Of a stretch of DNA of 61,499 nucleotides, positions 50,936-60,351 are shown in pieces (within the stretch, counting starts at the first letter, position 1; every line of letters begins with the position of its first letter). Source of the stretch: JASSUD01 sp031963225. Lineage in GTDB: Bacteria > Pseudomonadota > Gammaproteobacteria > Burkholderiales > Burkholderiaceae. Made by a program: the position numbers and the translations under genes. The notes under the pieces are model-generated. The model saw nothing but the letters and a program-made list of their open reading frames with translations, did not search any database and was not told the origin of the DNA. The stretch covers positions 1 through 61,499 of the forward strand of contig JASSUD010000007.1 in the NCBI GenBank assembly GCA_031963225.1. The letters run 5' to 3'.

Positions 50936-53900
50936 GTGGATAAGATAGGCAGCCTAATCGGTAGCACTAGAGTCACTTTAATCTCTGCTCGTGATCATCA
51001 ACAAGAAGCGCTCGATTATCAGAAGCAAGGTAATCTGAATAGAGCGCAAGCAAGCTATCTGGAAGCGCTGGATGTTGCGCAGCAGGCGCATCGTATTGCG
51101 TACCAAGCGAATCGTACCAATTCAACTAAGGCCAATATAAATCGGACACTTGCCCAAATTAATCAGGATTATGCTGGCCTGCTAGAAAGATTAGGCCGTT
51201 ATGCTGATGCAGAAAAAGCCTATCAGCAAGCGAAAGATTATGGGAAAGAAACTTGTGAGTTAGAGCCCGATCATGCTGAAAGTAAAGCTTTGCTCGACGA
51301 AATTAAGTTTAAGCACAAACAATTTCTAAGCTTGCAGGAAAAAAGCACAGCAATTGATCAAGAGCACAAAGAGAAGGTTCCTTCCGTGCCACCGCCTGAT
51401 CGGGTTCAGCCGGCTCTGCCCGCGCAGAGACTACCGGCGGTTGTTGTTATTCAGGAAAAAAGTGCGCTGGTAGACCGTTTGTTTGAAAAAGCGCTCTCAA
51501 CGCTTGCCTCGTGGGAGGTACCGAATAAACACAGCTTATTTCTGGTGTATGCGCATAACAATCCGGCTTGTGGAGAAGCCAAAGCGGATATTTCCAAATA
51601 CTTAATCGAAAAGCTGTCCACCATCCGCGCTCTCCTATATTCAGATCAAACCCCGATGGGACCAACGTATTCGAATTCTGTAGAAGAAGCGAAAGACGGC
51701 AAGCTCGAAGATATCTTAACTAGCCAACTCTGTCTCCTGCCAGTTAAGTTAAGAGATGGGGTAGAGCCGGTCGATAAAGTGGTGGTGTGTTGCTCAGAGG
51801 TATTGGGAAATTATCTAACCTGGCCGCACTATCAAGATTTTTATCAAGCACTTCTCGCAGCTTATCGCAAAGACCTTGAGCAACGGAGTACTACGGCCAT
51901 TCGCGAGGTCGTTAAGCAATTTTCCCAAGAGGCTGCTTATAAGTCTGGTTTTCATCATATCCTGACGGAAATTGCTTTTTTACAAATTCGGGCAGAACAC
52001 CGCAAAGATCAACACGGCATTATCCCGGTTTCGTTAACCCACAATAGCTATGAGAGCTGCCTAGCGGATTTTATTCCAGCAACCACGGTGCGCATGGAGG
52101 ATGTTCTCAGATTTGAAGCGCAAGCCCAGACAGGGCGAGTGGTATACGCCAATCAAAGTCGACACTGGGTATTGTTTAAATTGATTGAAAGGGTTTTAGT
52201 TGTTGATAGCGATGAAGCTAGAACATTTTTGAATAAGTTTTGGCATGGATACGAGGATCTTATTGCGCGCTTAAATGAAGCGCCCTTGGCCTTAAGTGCG
52301 CTGGAGTTTGACAAACTCGTAGAGGGCATTTTCAAAGAAGTAGAGACAGCATGGCTTAAACAATTAGCGCATACCTTGGACGAAATCCAAGAAGCGCAGA
52401 GACAATCCCTGAAAGCGGCCCCTCAACCATTGGCGATACTTGGTGAAGATATCGAAAAATTTAAGCGATCCTATCAACAAAGCTCAAGAGGAACGGGGGA
52501 GAGCGATGTCCTATCCATGTATGTCCCACTTCAATGTATTAAAAAAGGCCCGCAGGGTGAAGAGATAGTAGATCTTGACGCAGAATTAGAACGATTCTTT
52601 GCTTCAGAGGCGAGTGTATTTTTACTACAGGGGGATGCCGGCGCTGGCAAATCGACCTTTAATCGGCGTTTGGCACTTAAAAAACTGACGGATTATCACC
52701 ACCTCTCTCAAACCTCTGATGATCCATCATTGGTCTTTTTTATCGAACTCAGAAGTATTGAAAATCCCAATGAGCAAGTCATTCAACAATTTTTGCAAAG
52801 GATAGGTTTTGCCCCAGTGCAAATTGAAGCGTTACGAACTCACTTGCACCAGCGCTGCATTTTTATTTTTGATGGGTACGATGAAATCAAAGAGCGCAAT
52901 CGTAATTTTTATGAACTTAATGAATTATGGCTGTGGGAAAAGGCTAAGTTTGTGATCACGAGCCGTCCTGAGTACTTGGATGCGAATTATCAAACGTACT
53001 TTTGTTCTAAGACATCTCCTCAAGCATTGTGGGAAGCGTGGGTAGCACCATTTTCCTCTGCGCAACGCTCTTGTTATATTCAGAATTATGTTAAAGAAAA
53101 AAATCCGCCCTGGAGCGTAGCGCAATACGAGGAAGCCTTTACTCAATTAACGCCGCTCGGTAAAGAGTTGGAGCGGCCGGTGGTGTTGCGCATGCTGTTG
53201 CAGATTTTGCCTGGGTTGGAAGCAAACCATCCAATTGCGACGAGCTTAACGTTAGGCTCAGTCTATGAGCAGTATTTCCAACATTGGTGGGGAAATTGGC
53301 AGGGTCGTTTGGGGGCAATTCCCTTAACCGATGAAGAAAAGAGAGCTAAGCAAGAACTTGCTGAACGCGAAGGCGGGTTTATCCAACAAGGCCTTACCTA
53401 TATACAAAATTGCGCGCTAGCACTAACCAAGGCGAAGTTGACGATCGCTAAAGATAATAAAAACTTTAAAAATCGATACGCAGAGGTGTACGAAGCATTT
53501 TTTGAGGAAGGAGCCAAGGCACGACTGTTGCGTTTTAATGCGCCGTTCCAAATTAAACAAAAGCAACATTATGCTTTTTCGCATAAGTCGATGCAGGAGT
53601 ATTTAGTTGCGCGCGCCATTTGTGAGCCTGAATTCGAGGCCATGGATCCACATCCAGAAGATGTACTCAATCAACTTTCGTTGGTCAATGAACCGGTCAT
53701 CCTTGATTTTCTGGTTGAGCAAGTTAAAACACAACCACCGTTTAAAGAGCACCTTCATGCCTGGATAGAAGCCTCTAAAAACCCTGATGCGCTTGTTACT
53801 GTAGGTGCAGCCAATGCGATCACGGTGTTAGTCAGAGCGAGGGTGCATTTTATTAGTGCGGATTTACGGGCTATTCGTGTTCCTGGGGCAGATTTGAGCT

Positions 53901-55675
53901 ACGGTGTATTTGATTCTGCGCAGTTGAAAGGGACAAATCTAGGCAAGACGAACCTAACTGGCACATGGTTGCGCAACGCAGATTTAGCAGGGGCGCGCAT
54001 GGACGGGGTGCAGTTTGGGGAGTTGCCAAGCTTGCAGTTAGAAAACGGTGTTAGTGCTTGCTGCTATTCGCCAGATGAGCGCTACCTAGTAGTCGCAACT
54101 AGTAAATGGGATAAACCAGCAAAGCTTGCGCTGTATGAGGTCGAGACGTTAGCTCATGTGCGTACGTTCGAAGGACATACTGACTCGGTGACAAGCATCG
54201 TATTCTCAAGCGATGGCCAAACGTTGGCCTCGGGTAGTAAGGACCAGACAGTTCGGCTGTGGTCGATTGCCGATAAAAAACCGTTGCATACATTCAAAGG
54301 GCATACCGATTTCATGCCAAGTGTCGCATTCTCAAGCGATGAACAATTGCTGGCATCAAACAGTGCTGACAATACGGTGCGGCTGTGGTCGGTAGCTGAG
54401 AAAAAGCCGTTGCCCTCGTTCGAAGGGCATACTGACTATGTGGCAAGCGTCGCGTTTTCAAGCGATGGCCAAACGCTGGCGTCGGGCAGTCATGACAATA
54501 CGGTGCGGCTGTGGTCGGTCGCGAAGAAAAAACAGTTGCCCTCGTTCGAAGGACACGCCAGCTCGGTGAAAGGCGTCGCATTCTCAAGCGATGGCCAAAC
54601 GCTGGCATCCGGCGGGGACAATACGGTGTGGCTGTGGTCGGTTGCCGAGAAAAAAACGTTGTATTCGTTCAAAGGACATACCGAAGAGGTGACAAGTGTC
54701 GCGTTCTCAAGCGATGGCCAAACGCTGGCGTCGGGCAGTGATGATAAGACGGTGCGGCTGTGGGATGTCGCCAAGAGAAAACCATTGTACACGTTCAAAG
54801 GACATGCCCATGGGGTAACAAGCGTCGCGTTCTCAAGCGATGGCCAAACGCTGGCCTCGGGCAGTTCTGACAATACGGTGCGGCTGTGGTCGGTAGCTGA
54901 GGAAAAGCTGTTGTGCGAGCTCGAAGGGGATTGCTCCTTTGTGTTTAGTGTTGCGTTCTCAAGCGTTACCCAAATGCTGGCCTGGGGCGGCATAGGCACG
55001 AGGGTGCAGCTGTGGTCGGTAGCTGAGAAAAAGCGGTTGCCCTCGTTCGAAGGGCATCGCGCCTCGGTGGCAAACGTCGTGTTCTCAAGCGATGGTCAAA
55101 TGCTGGCCTCGGCCAGTTGGGACAATAAGGTGGGACTGTGGTCGGTAGCCAAACAAAAGCCGTTGCACTTGTTAGAAGGGCATACTGAAGGGGTGCAAAG
55201 CGTCTCGTTCTCAAGCGATGGCAAAATTCTGGCATCGGGCAGTCATGACAAAACGGTGCGGCTGTGGTCGGTAGCATCAGGTAAATGTTTGGCCATAATT
55301 CGGGGTTTTAATGGAAGCGTCAATTCTATTGACTGGCGTACCAGCGATGAAAGGGTTTTGCTAGCAACAGGAAGTAACGACAAAGTAATACGCCTTTGGC
55401 AAGTGCATCGGAACGGTGAAGCGTGTCGCGTGACATTACACTGGGCCTCTGCACAAACAACATTGGCAGCGCCAGATATGTGTATTCAAGATGTGATCGG
55501 ACTCAGTGCGAGGAATACAAAGCTACTCAAGCAGCGCGGCGCGACGGGAGAGCCACACCAGCCTGAGGAGCAAGAAGCACGCTCATTACCGACAGAAAGA
55601 GCAGAAGAGCCAGCATTCACGCTACCTGCCCAAGCGAATAACAGCTCTGGATCGATGCATCCCAATTTCGCTTGA
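50936..55675 (+). CDS. TIR-like/NACHT/pentapeptide/WD40 STAND protein 2
   Basis: A 1579-residue paralogue of the protein at 42352, same domain order: TPR-like helices, TIR/SEFIR-like domain, NACHT (Walker A GDAGAGKST at about 566-574), helical region, pentapeptide repeats, and about 11 WD40 repeats instead of 14. GTG 50936 follows GGGGAT at six bases. In the TIR-like domain a glutamate of gene 1 (HYEDF) is glutamine here (HYQDF), so an NADase activity is not conserved or not located there. Two long blocks are identical in nucleotide sequence to gene 1 while the parts between are clearly diverged. The WD40 array differs most, suggesting different ligands. Confidence 0.88.
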   Translation: MDKIGSLIGSTRVTLISARDHQQEALDYQKQGNLNRAQASYLEALDVAQQAHRIAYQANRTNSTKANINRTLAQINQDYAGLLERLGRYADAEKAYQQAKDYGKETCELEPDHAESKALLDEIKFKHKQFLSLQEKSTAIDQEHKEKVPSVPPPDRVQPALPAQRLPAVVVIQEKSALVDRLFEKALSTLASWEVPNKHSLFLVYAHNNPACGEAKADISKYLIEKLSTIRALLYSDQTPMGPTYSNSVEEAKDGKLEDILTSQLCLLPVKLRDGVEPVDKVVVCCSEVLGNYLTWPHYQDFYQALLAAYRKDLEQRSTTAIREVVKQFSQEAAYKSGFHHILTEIAFLQIRAEHRKDQHGIIPVSLTHNSYESCLADFIPATTVRMEDVLRFEAQAQTGRVVYANQSRHWVLFKLIERVLVVDSDEARTFLNKFWHGYEDLIARLNEAPLALSALEFDKLVEGIFKEVETAWLKQLAHTLDEIQEAQRQSLKAAPQPLAILGEDIEKFKRSYQQSSRGTGESDVLSMYVPLQCIKKGPQGEEIVDLDAELERFFASEASVFLLQGDAGAGKSTFNRRLALKKLTDYHHLSQTSDDPSLVFFIELRSIENPNEQVIQQFLQRIGFAPVQIEALRTHLHQRCIFIFDGYDEIKERNRNFYELNELWLWEKAKFVITSRPEYLDANYQTYFCSKTSPQALWEAWVAPFSSAQRSCYIQNYVKEKNPPWSVAQYEEAFTQLTPLGKELERPVVLRMLLQILPGLEANHPIATSLTLGSVYEQYFQHWWGNWQGRLGAIPLTDEEKRAKQELAEREGGFIQQGLTYIQNCALALTKAKLTIAKDNKNFKNRYAEVYEAFFEEGAKARLLRFNAPFQIKQKQHYAFSHKSMQEYLVARAICEPEFEAMDPHPEDVLNQLSLVNEPVILDFLVEQVKTQPPFKEHLHAWIEASKNPDALVTVGAANAITVLVRARVHFISADLRAIRVPGADLSYGVFDSAQLKGTNLGKTNLTGTWLRNADLAGARMDGVQFGELPSLQLENGVSACCYSPDERYLVVATSKWDKPAKLALYEVETLAHVRTFEGHTDSVTSIVFSSDGQTLASGSKDQTVRLWSIADKKPLHTFKGHTDFMPSVAFSSDEQLLASNSADNTVRLWSVAEKKPLPSFEGHTDYVASVAFSSDGQTLASGSHDNTVRLWSVAKKKQLPSFEGHASSVKGVAFSSDGQTLASGGDNTVWLWSVAEKKTLYSFKGHTEEVTSVAFSSDGQTLASGSDDKTVRLWDVAKRKPLYTFKGHAHGVTSVAFSSDGQTLASGSSDNTVRLWSVAEEKLLCELEGDCSFVFSVAFSSVTQMLAWGGIGTRVQLWSVAEKKRLPSFEGHRASVANVVFSSDGQMLASASWDNKVGLWSVAKQKPLHLLEGHTEGVQSVSFSSDGKILASGSHDKTVRLWSVASGKCLAIIRGFNGSVNSIDWRTSDERVLLATGSNDKVIRLWQVHRNGEACRVTLHWASAQTTLAAPDMCIQDVIGLSARNTKLLKQRGATGEPHQPEEQEARSLPTERAEEPAFTLPAQANNSSGSMHPNFA
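54188..55318 (+). repeat. Tandem array of nine WD40-coding units in gene 2
   Basis: Units of about 126 bp with the same framework as in gene 1 (TTCTCAAGCGATGGCCAAAC, GTGCGGCTGTGGTCGGT). One unit near 54950-55020 is divergent and lost the usual GHT and SSDG residues. Confidence 0.9.
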
Positions 55676-55704
55676 AAACAAGCAAATCAGCGTGCATTTG
55701 GAAA
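55671..55704 (+). repeat. Flanking direct repeat, copy 3
   Basis: CTTGAAAACAAGCAAATCAG then CGTGCATTTGGAAA, overlapping the stop codon of NACHT gene 2. Confidence 0.65.
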
Positions 55705-55830
55705 GTAGAAATAAAAGAGAGTGGTTTTTCATTTTTGATAGGAGTGATTTTAGAAGGAAGTAGCTGAATTAGAGGATTTTTCTTTATTTTTTACTATTAA
55801 TAACTTTCCTATTAATAAATAAAGCAAGAA

Positions 55831-58800
55831 ATGGGGTTTATTATGAATGAAATTATGTCCACGGCATCTTCATCAAGATCATCAGTCAGTTACCCGTCTA
55901 TTAGCGCCGCCAATCAATCTCAAGGAGAAAATGATTCGTTAGAAATACTAGGAGATTCCCTTGTTAATGCTGAAACTTCCCAAGTTCTAAACGAGCACGG
56001 TCTGCCTGTGTCTGAGCGCCGGTTCTCCCTCGGTCGGCCGCCTATTCCTCCAGCGCATTATGTGCATAGAGAGCAGTCGGACCAATTACTCAGACTGCTG
56101 AGAGAGAAGCCCAGAGCGCTGATTGAAGTCATCGGCTTGCCCGAGGTGGGTAAAACCACGCTGCTTCGGCGCTTGATTGTTCCGCAGGATGATTCCTTCG
56201 CATCCTACGATTTGATTGCTTGGATTGACTGCAGCAGTATGAGCTGTGCCTATGCGGATATCCAAGCTATTAGTAATACGCTTGGCCATGGCGGCCTAAG
56301 TCCGCAGGGAGCTTTGCAGCAAGTGGCGAACTATGTGCAGCGACATCCGCGTTCACTCTTGATATTGGATGGGTTGACACTTGGCAATGTTGATTTTGTC
56401 TTGAAAGATCTAAAGCCTTCCTTTGGGTCTGCCCAACTAATCTATACGACGATCCAGAGTTTGAGCGACATGCTTGGCCAAAGCTTAGAGCGATCCGTCG
56501 AGTCTCTTTCTCTGAACCCTTTTACCCTGGAACAAGCGACGCAGTTAGTTCAGCAGTGCCTGCCCAAAGTGTCCGTTGAGGCACCTGATTTTGATCAGGT
56601 CATTGTGCTGACGGGGGGGTATCCAGGTGTCATTCAGGCGTTGTGTCGGTGCTATCAAAAAATTGTGGTGGGGACTAGGAACTTTTCCGACTTTTTGAAG
56701 CAAACGGGGAAACACCAGGGGGCGAGAGATGCCTTGCTAAGCGAGATTGCGCGGGAGAGCTTAGCGTCACTCGAAACGGAGGCGAAGAAGGGTCTGATCG
56801 CAGCTCGGACATTGGATATCCTTAAGCAGGCGGCCTGGCTGGGAGACCACAACATCCCGTTTATATTTTTTGTAAATGTACATCGGCAAGTTGATGAAGA
56901 CGCTATAAATAGATTGTATGAAGAGCCGCTCGCGATTCTGGATAACGGTGACCCAGAGACTCTTAGAAACACACAAAATCTTAAGCTTAACCCAGCCTTT
57001 CTAAGCGTAATACGAAAACGGTATCAGTCAGAACAAAACCAATTGCTTGCAAAAAACATTCAACGCCTGTCTGAGGTCTTCAATTATTTGACTAATAATG
57101 AAAGCAAAAATGGTCCCAACAATCAGCCAGAAGAGTTAAAAACCTATGCAGATCCGGTGCGAACACTCCTGGATACCTGCGCCGAGGCTCCATTCGCAGA
57201 GAATGTGCCCTTACTGAGTCAAGTGCTTACGTTGGGCTGCAGTCTAGCCAGATTCTACTACCTGCATCACGGTGAGTTGCGGCTGGCCTACGATTGCCTG
57301 CAAAAAACGCAGCGCTTCTTTAAGCAGGGGCTATCCGAGAAACTCATCGCGCATTTTGCACAGACGCCAAAGAAATTTACCCCCCGATCCATTTCTGAGG
57401 AAGAAACCAAGTTACTCAAACTGTATGCACAAGAATACCTGTATCAATTGGCCACCATTGCTTTTCAGCAGATTCCGCGCGGCCAAGGCCAGGTGGCGAT
57501 GGAGGCAAGTCAGAATTTTGAGAAGAGCTATGCTATTCAGATTAATTTGGGCGAAGCGGGTGATCCTGAATCGATTGCCTATACGCTGCGCAACTTTAGT
57601 CGAGCTTTGCGTAAGCAGGGGCGTTTAATTGATGCACTCGAAGAATATGAAAAATTACAGCAATGGATAAACTTGGAGCAATATTCAGAGGTGTTCGATG
57701 AGCGCACGAGGGCTGAGCTTTTGGTTGATTGGGGGATTATCCAGAAGGAAGTGGAAGATGCTAAGCCGGAGGGTCAGCGATACTACCAGGATGCGATAGA
57801 TATTCTTTGCGAGACACACCGTATTTATCGGGAACATGACGCGCCGAATCGAGATCAAGTATTAGGGACGCTGTCTATTTATCTTGGAGAGGCCTATCTG
57901 GCTGCCAATGAATTTTTGAACGGTATCACGCACACCTGCCAAATTCTCTATTACGATGGGGAGAATCGAGAAAGACGGGCGCGCGCTTACTTCAATCTAG
58001 CGCGGGCATTTGAAAAGGAGGAGGGGTATGAGGCCTTGGCTAAGCTCTTCATTGATCAGGCCATATCTCTCCAAATCGAGGCCTATCAGGCTACGACAGA
58101 AATCTTACGCCAAAAAATAGAACAAAAATTACAGCAACGCTATGAGCAACCCGAGTCACTCCAAAGCCGTGTCCGAACAGCCAATTGGACGCAAGCGCAG
58201 CTGACAGAATATTGCAAAAAACAACTGTTAGCAGGTAGTAAGCCGCAGAACGTCTTGTCCGGCGAAACGATTACGGATTTGGAGCGCACTGCTTACGAGT
58301 GGTTATGGCAGAGAAATTCGGAAACAGACCTCGTTGCAAAAAAAGACTATTTTGATGATAAAAGCAGTGTGCTCGACGCACAGGAAGAAATCTGGAAGAG
58401 AAAACGTGTGTTACAGAGTCAGCGAGACGAACTGTGGTATCGCAGTTTTGCGGTAAATATTCACTTGGACGAGGAAAGGAATCGACACGCCAGATATTTT
58501 TCCACTCAACTCAGAAGCGAGCTACTGGCTCAAATTACTCAGCAGTTGCGACTCGCGAGTGGGGCAAAGGTGCCGATGGATAAAACCGAAGTAGCAACAA
58601 GGCTGATCCAGGTATTGTCAGGCGTGTTGCCAAAAATAGAAATTAGTAGCACGACAGGAATCACTGGTACGGTAGATCTAGCAGGCATTGTGCGGGAATT
58701 GACGGGAGTACTCAGCGAGTGGCGTCACAGTCATGTAGCGGCGGACGCCGAGAGCGTAGCAGCACTCTTCACAGAGCCTGATCCACAGCAAATGCAATTG

Positions 58801-59304
58801 TCTGCCCGTATCCAGCGGGAGGTAGAGGTGATGGCCTACTATGCAGCTTGTTGCTGGCAGCCTATGCTATCGGGAAAAAACTGGCAAGAGGAAGATATTC
58901 GGAATCTGGCCAAGTATGGCGCGCGTCGCGTGATGGATTACCTGAAAACAGGGCGCCCCGACGGGCTATCTCCTCAGGAACGGGTGGTATACGCCTTGAA
59001 GAATGGTAAAGCGAGTACCCAATTGATTCAGTGTAAAGAAGGGAAGGGGGGATGGTTGCCGCAGGACTGTTGGAGCATCCAAGGATTCTTTGCCGAGCCT
59101 GGTGTTAAGGTTAAAACGGAAGAAGAGGGGGAAAGGTTGTATTTTCCGTCCTGGCAAGTACGTCCAGACATTTACGGGTATCGCTTCGGATCGCCGATTG
59201 AGGTGCGCGGCGGACAATATCATGGGCCGTTTAAGAACAAGGCTGAGGTGCAACAAAGAGCAAAAGAGGAGCGATACCAGCAAAATCCTTGTACGGTGAT
59301 GTGA
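55831..59304 (+). CDS. NB-ARC/TPR STAND protein ending in a CaaX-like motif
   Basis: A 1157-residue protein. The first 60 residues are Ser-rich and disordered. NB-ARC-type NTPase: P-loop GLPEVGKTT (102-110), Walker B SLLILDGL (Asp180), sensor-like AQLIYTTIQS, and GGYPGVIQALC at the GLPL position. Residues about 400-780 are helical TPR-like repeats (FNLARAFEKEEGYEALAKLF; ETHRIYREHDAPNRDQVLGT). The C-terminal 350 residues are unrecognised and include RPDIYGYRFGSPIEVRGGQY. The last four residues are Cys-Thr-Val-Met (1154-1157), which fits a farnesylation CaaX box. ATG 55831 is used; ATG 55843 is also possible. It lies 155 bp after NACHT gene 2, same strand. Confidence 0.85.
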   Translation: MGFIMNEIMSTASSSRSSVSYPSISAANQSQGENDSLEILGDSLVNAETSQVLNEHGLPVSERRFSLGRPPIPPAHYVHREQSDQLLRLLREKPRALIEVIGLPEVGKTTLLRRLIVPQDDSFASYDLIAWIDCSSMSCAYADIQAISNTLGHGGLSPQGALQQVANYVQRHPRSLLILDGLTLGNVDFVLKDLKPSFGSAQLIYTTIQSLSDMLGQSLERSVESLSLNPFTLEQATQLVQQCLPKVSVEAPDFDQVIVLTGGYPGVIQALCRCYQKIVVGTRNFSDFLKQTGKHQGARDALLSEIARESLASLETEAKKGLIAARTLDILKQAAWLGDHNIPFIFFVNVHRQVDEDAINRLYEEPLAILDNGDPETLRNTQNLKLNPAFLSVIRKRYQSEQNQLLAKNIQRLSEVFNYLTNNESKNGPNNQPEELKTYADPVRTLLDTCAEAPFAENVPLLSQVLTLGCSLARFYYLHHGELRLAYDCLQKTQRFFKQGLSEKLIAHFAQTPKKFTPRSISEEETKLLKLYAQEYLYQLATIAFQQIPRGQGQVAMEASQNFEKSYAIQINLGEAGDPESIAYTLRNFSRALRKQGRLIDALEEYEKLQQWINLEQYSEVFDERTRAELLVDWGIIQKEVEDAKPEGQRYYQDAIDILCETHRIYREHDAPNRDQVLGTLSIYLGEAYLAANEFLNGITHTCQILYYDGENRERRARAYFNLARAFEKEEGYEALAKLFIDQAISLQIEAYQATTEILRQKIEQKLQQRYEQPESLQSRVRTANWTQAQLTEYCKKQLLAGSKPQNVLSGETITDLERTAYEWLWQRNSETDLVAKKDYFDDKSSVLDAQEEIWKRKRVLQSQRDELWYRSFAVNIHLDEERNRHARYFSTQLRSELLAQITQQLRLASGAKVPMDKTEVATRLIQVLSGVLPKIEISSTTGITGTVDLAGIVRELTGVLSEWRHSHVAADAESVAALFTEPDPQQMQLSARIQREVEVMAYYAACCWQPMLSGKNWQEEDIRNLAKYGARRVMDYLKTGRPDGLSPQERVVYALKNGKASTQLIQCKEGKGGWLPQDCWSIQGFFAEPGVKVKTEEEGERLYFPSWQVRPDIYGYRFGSPIEVRGGQYHGPFKNKAEVQQRAKEERYQQNPCTVM

Positions 59305-59372
59305 CTCCCAGCAGAGGAGATGCAAGCGACCTATTCGCTGGACTAGAACTGATCAACTGAGGAGGAGTGTTG

Positions 59373-59513
59373 ATGAAGTTTAATAGTCCTATCTCCCAAG
59401 CCCTTATAGGCAATCAAGCGAAGGTTGTCAGCAGCACAGGTAAATTGGTACAGGTCTGTACCAATTTACCTGTGCTGCTGACAAAAGTCCGCATGTCAGC
59501 TTTTAATGGCTGA
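59373..59513 (+). CDS. Possible 46-residue small protein
   Basis: ATG 59373 follows a very strong ribosome site (GAGGAGGAG, five bases spacing). The product, MKFNSPISQALIGNQAKVVS and so on to VRMSAFNG, has no recognised family. The palindrome at 59427-59482 lies wholly inside it, so the mRNA would fold into a long hairpin. Supported only by the ribosome site. Confidence 0.35.
   Translation: MKFNSPISQALIGNQAKVVSSTGKLVQVCTNLPVLLTKVRMSAFNG
59427..59482. repeat. 56-bp near-perfect palindrome
   Basis: 27-bp arms (GTCAGCAGCACAGGTAAATT continuing GGTACAG, and its exact complement) separated by only two bases (GT). Such a structure could extrude as a cruciform or form a very stable RNA hairpin. No T-run follows. 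Confidence 0.9.
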
Positions 59514-60077
59514 TCTATCTCTGCTGCGTTGACACCATTGATCAACACGAACTCGTCCCCTCTGCTGATTTATAGCAAGCGACTTGTCTTACTCGAAAAA
59601 CAGAATAGAACACGCGGCTTTTCTGTTTTATTTGAAGGGCATGCTGACCATGGGATGGCAACCTTGGAAAAAGCTCCGCCAAGCATCAGCAATAGTCAAA
59701 GAAATCAGGTATTAAGATTATTCTTGACTGTTGATTTGACAATATTTCAGAAGCTTGTAATATTGGAACTGCTACTGCTTACAGTAGCTAGGGATTGATA
59801 CTCCTGATATTGAACCAATAGGAATTGAAGTAAAGCTGTTTTTTTATGGCGGACCTGTTTAGGTGCGCCTTGACGCGAGTCCTGCATGGCCTCTTTTTAC
59901 TGGCAAGTAATTGTCCGTATCAAAGTCATGAATGAGTGATCCCTGTTAAAGGGTGAAGTTATTGCGACCGACAGCTTCTTTCCTATTGGGGAAATTGTCG
60001 GGTATCACACCTATTCGGGCCTGCCACCCCTTTGATACAGGTAAGGGCAGGCATGAACCTAACAATAGGAAGATGCC

Positions 60078-60341
60078 ATGTATTACCCACATTCATATCC
60101 CGCTCCCCCCAGGGACTCTTCTTTATCACCTCGTACTCTAATCGTTAAACCTGGTAGGGGCGCTGTCTTTTCACGAAGCGTGCGACGTTCCGCCATTTCA
60201 AAGCCACATTGTTCTTCTGCTGTATTTTTCCATAAAAAACTCTCTAGAGCCTTCTGTGCTCGAAGTAAGCCTTCCTCTTCCAGCTTGATTCAAGCAGGGC
60301 AGGGTAGTTTTGCCGCTACCTGTTTGCTGACGCACAACTAG
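60078..60341 (+). CDS. Possible small Ser/Arg-rich protein
   Basis: An 87-codon frame with AGGAAG five bases ahead of the ATG, ending ten bases before the next gene. The product is rich in Ser, Arg and Pro with no recognised family, a composition also expected from chance frames. Low support. Confidence 0.25.
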   Translation: MYYPHSYPAPPRDSSLSPRTLIVKPGRGAVFSRSVRRSAISKPHCSSAVFFHKKLSRAFCARSKPSSSSLIQAGQGSFAATCLLTHN

Positions 60342-60351
60342 GGAGGCAGTC

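Larger units (their letters stand above)
59305..60351. other. Non-coding region with small frames and a palindrome
   Basis: About 1 kb. It contains the small frame at 59373-59513, the 56-bp palindrome at 59427-59482, an unsupported TTG-initiated frame at 59529-59798, a hairpin at 60019-60052 (GCCTGCC against GGCAGGC), and the small frame at 60078-60341. No RNA gene was recognised. Confidence 0.4.

Noticed and set aside
59529..59798. An 89-codon frame after the STAND gene
   Set aside because: It starts with TTG, has no ribosome site, and its translation has no protein-like pattern.
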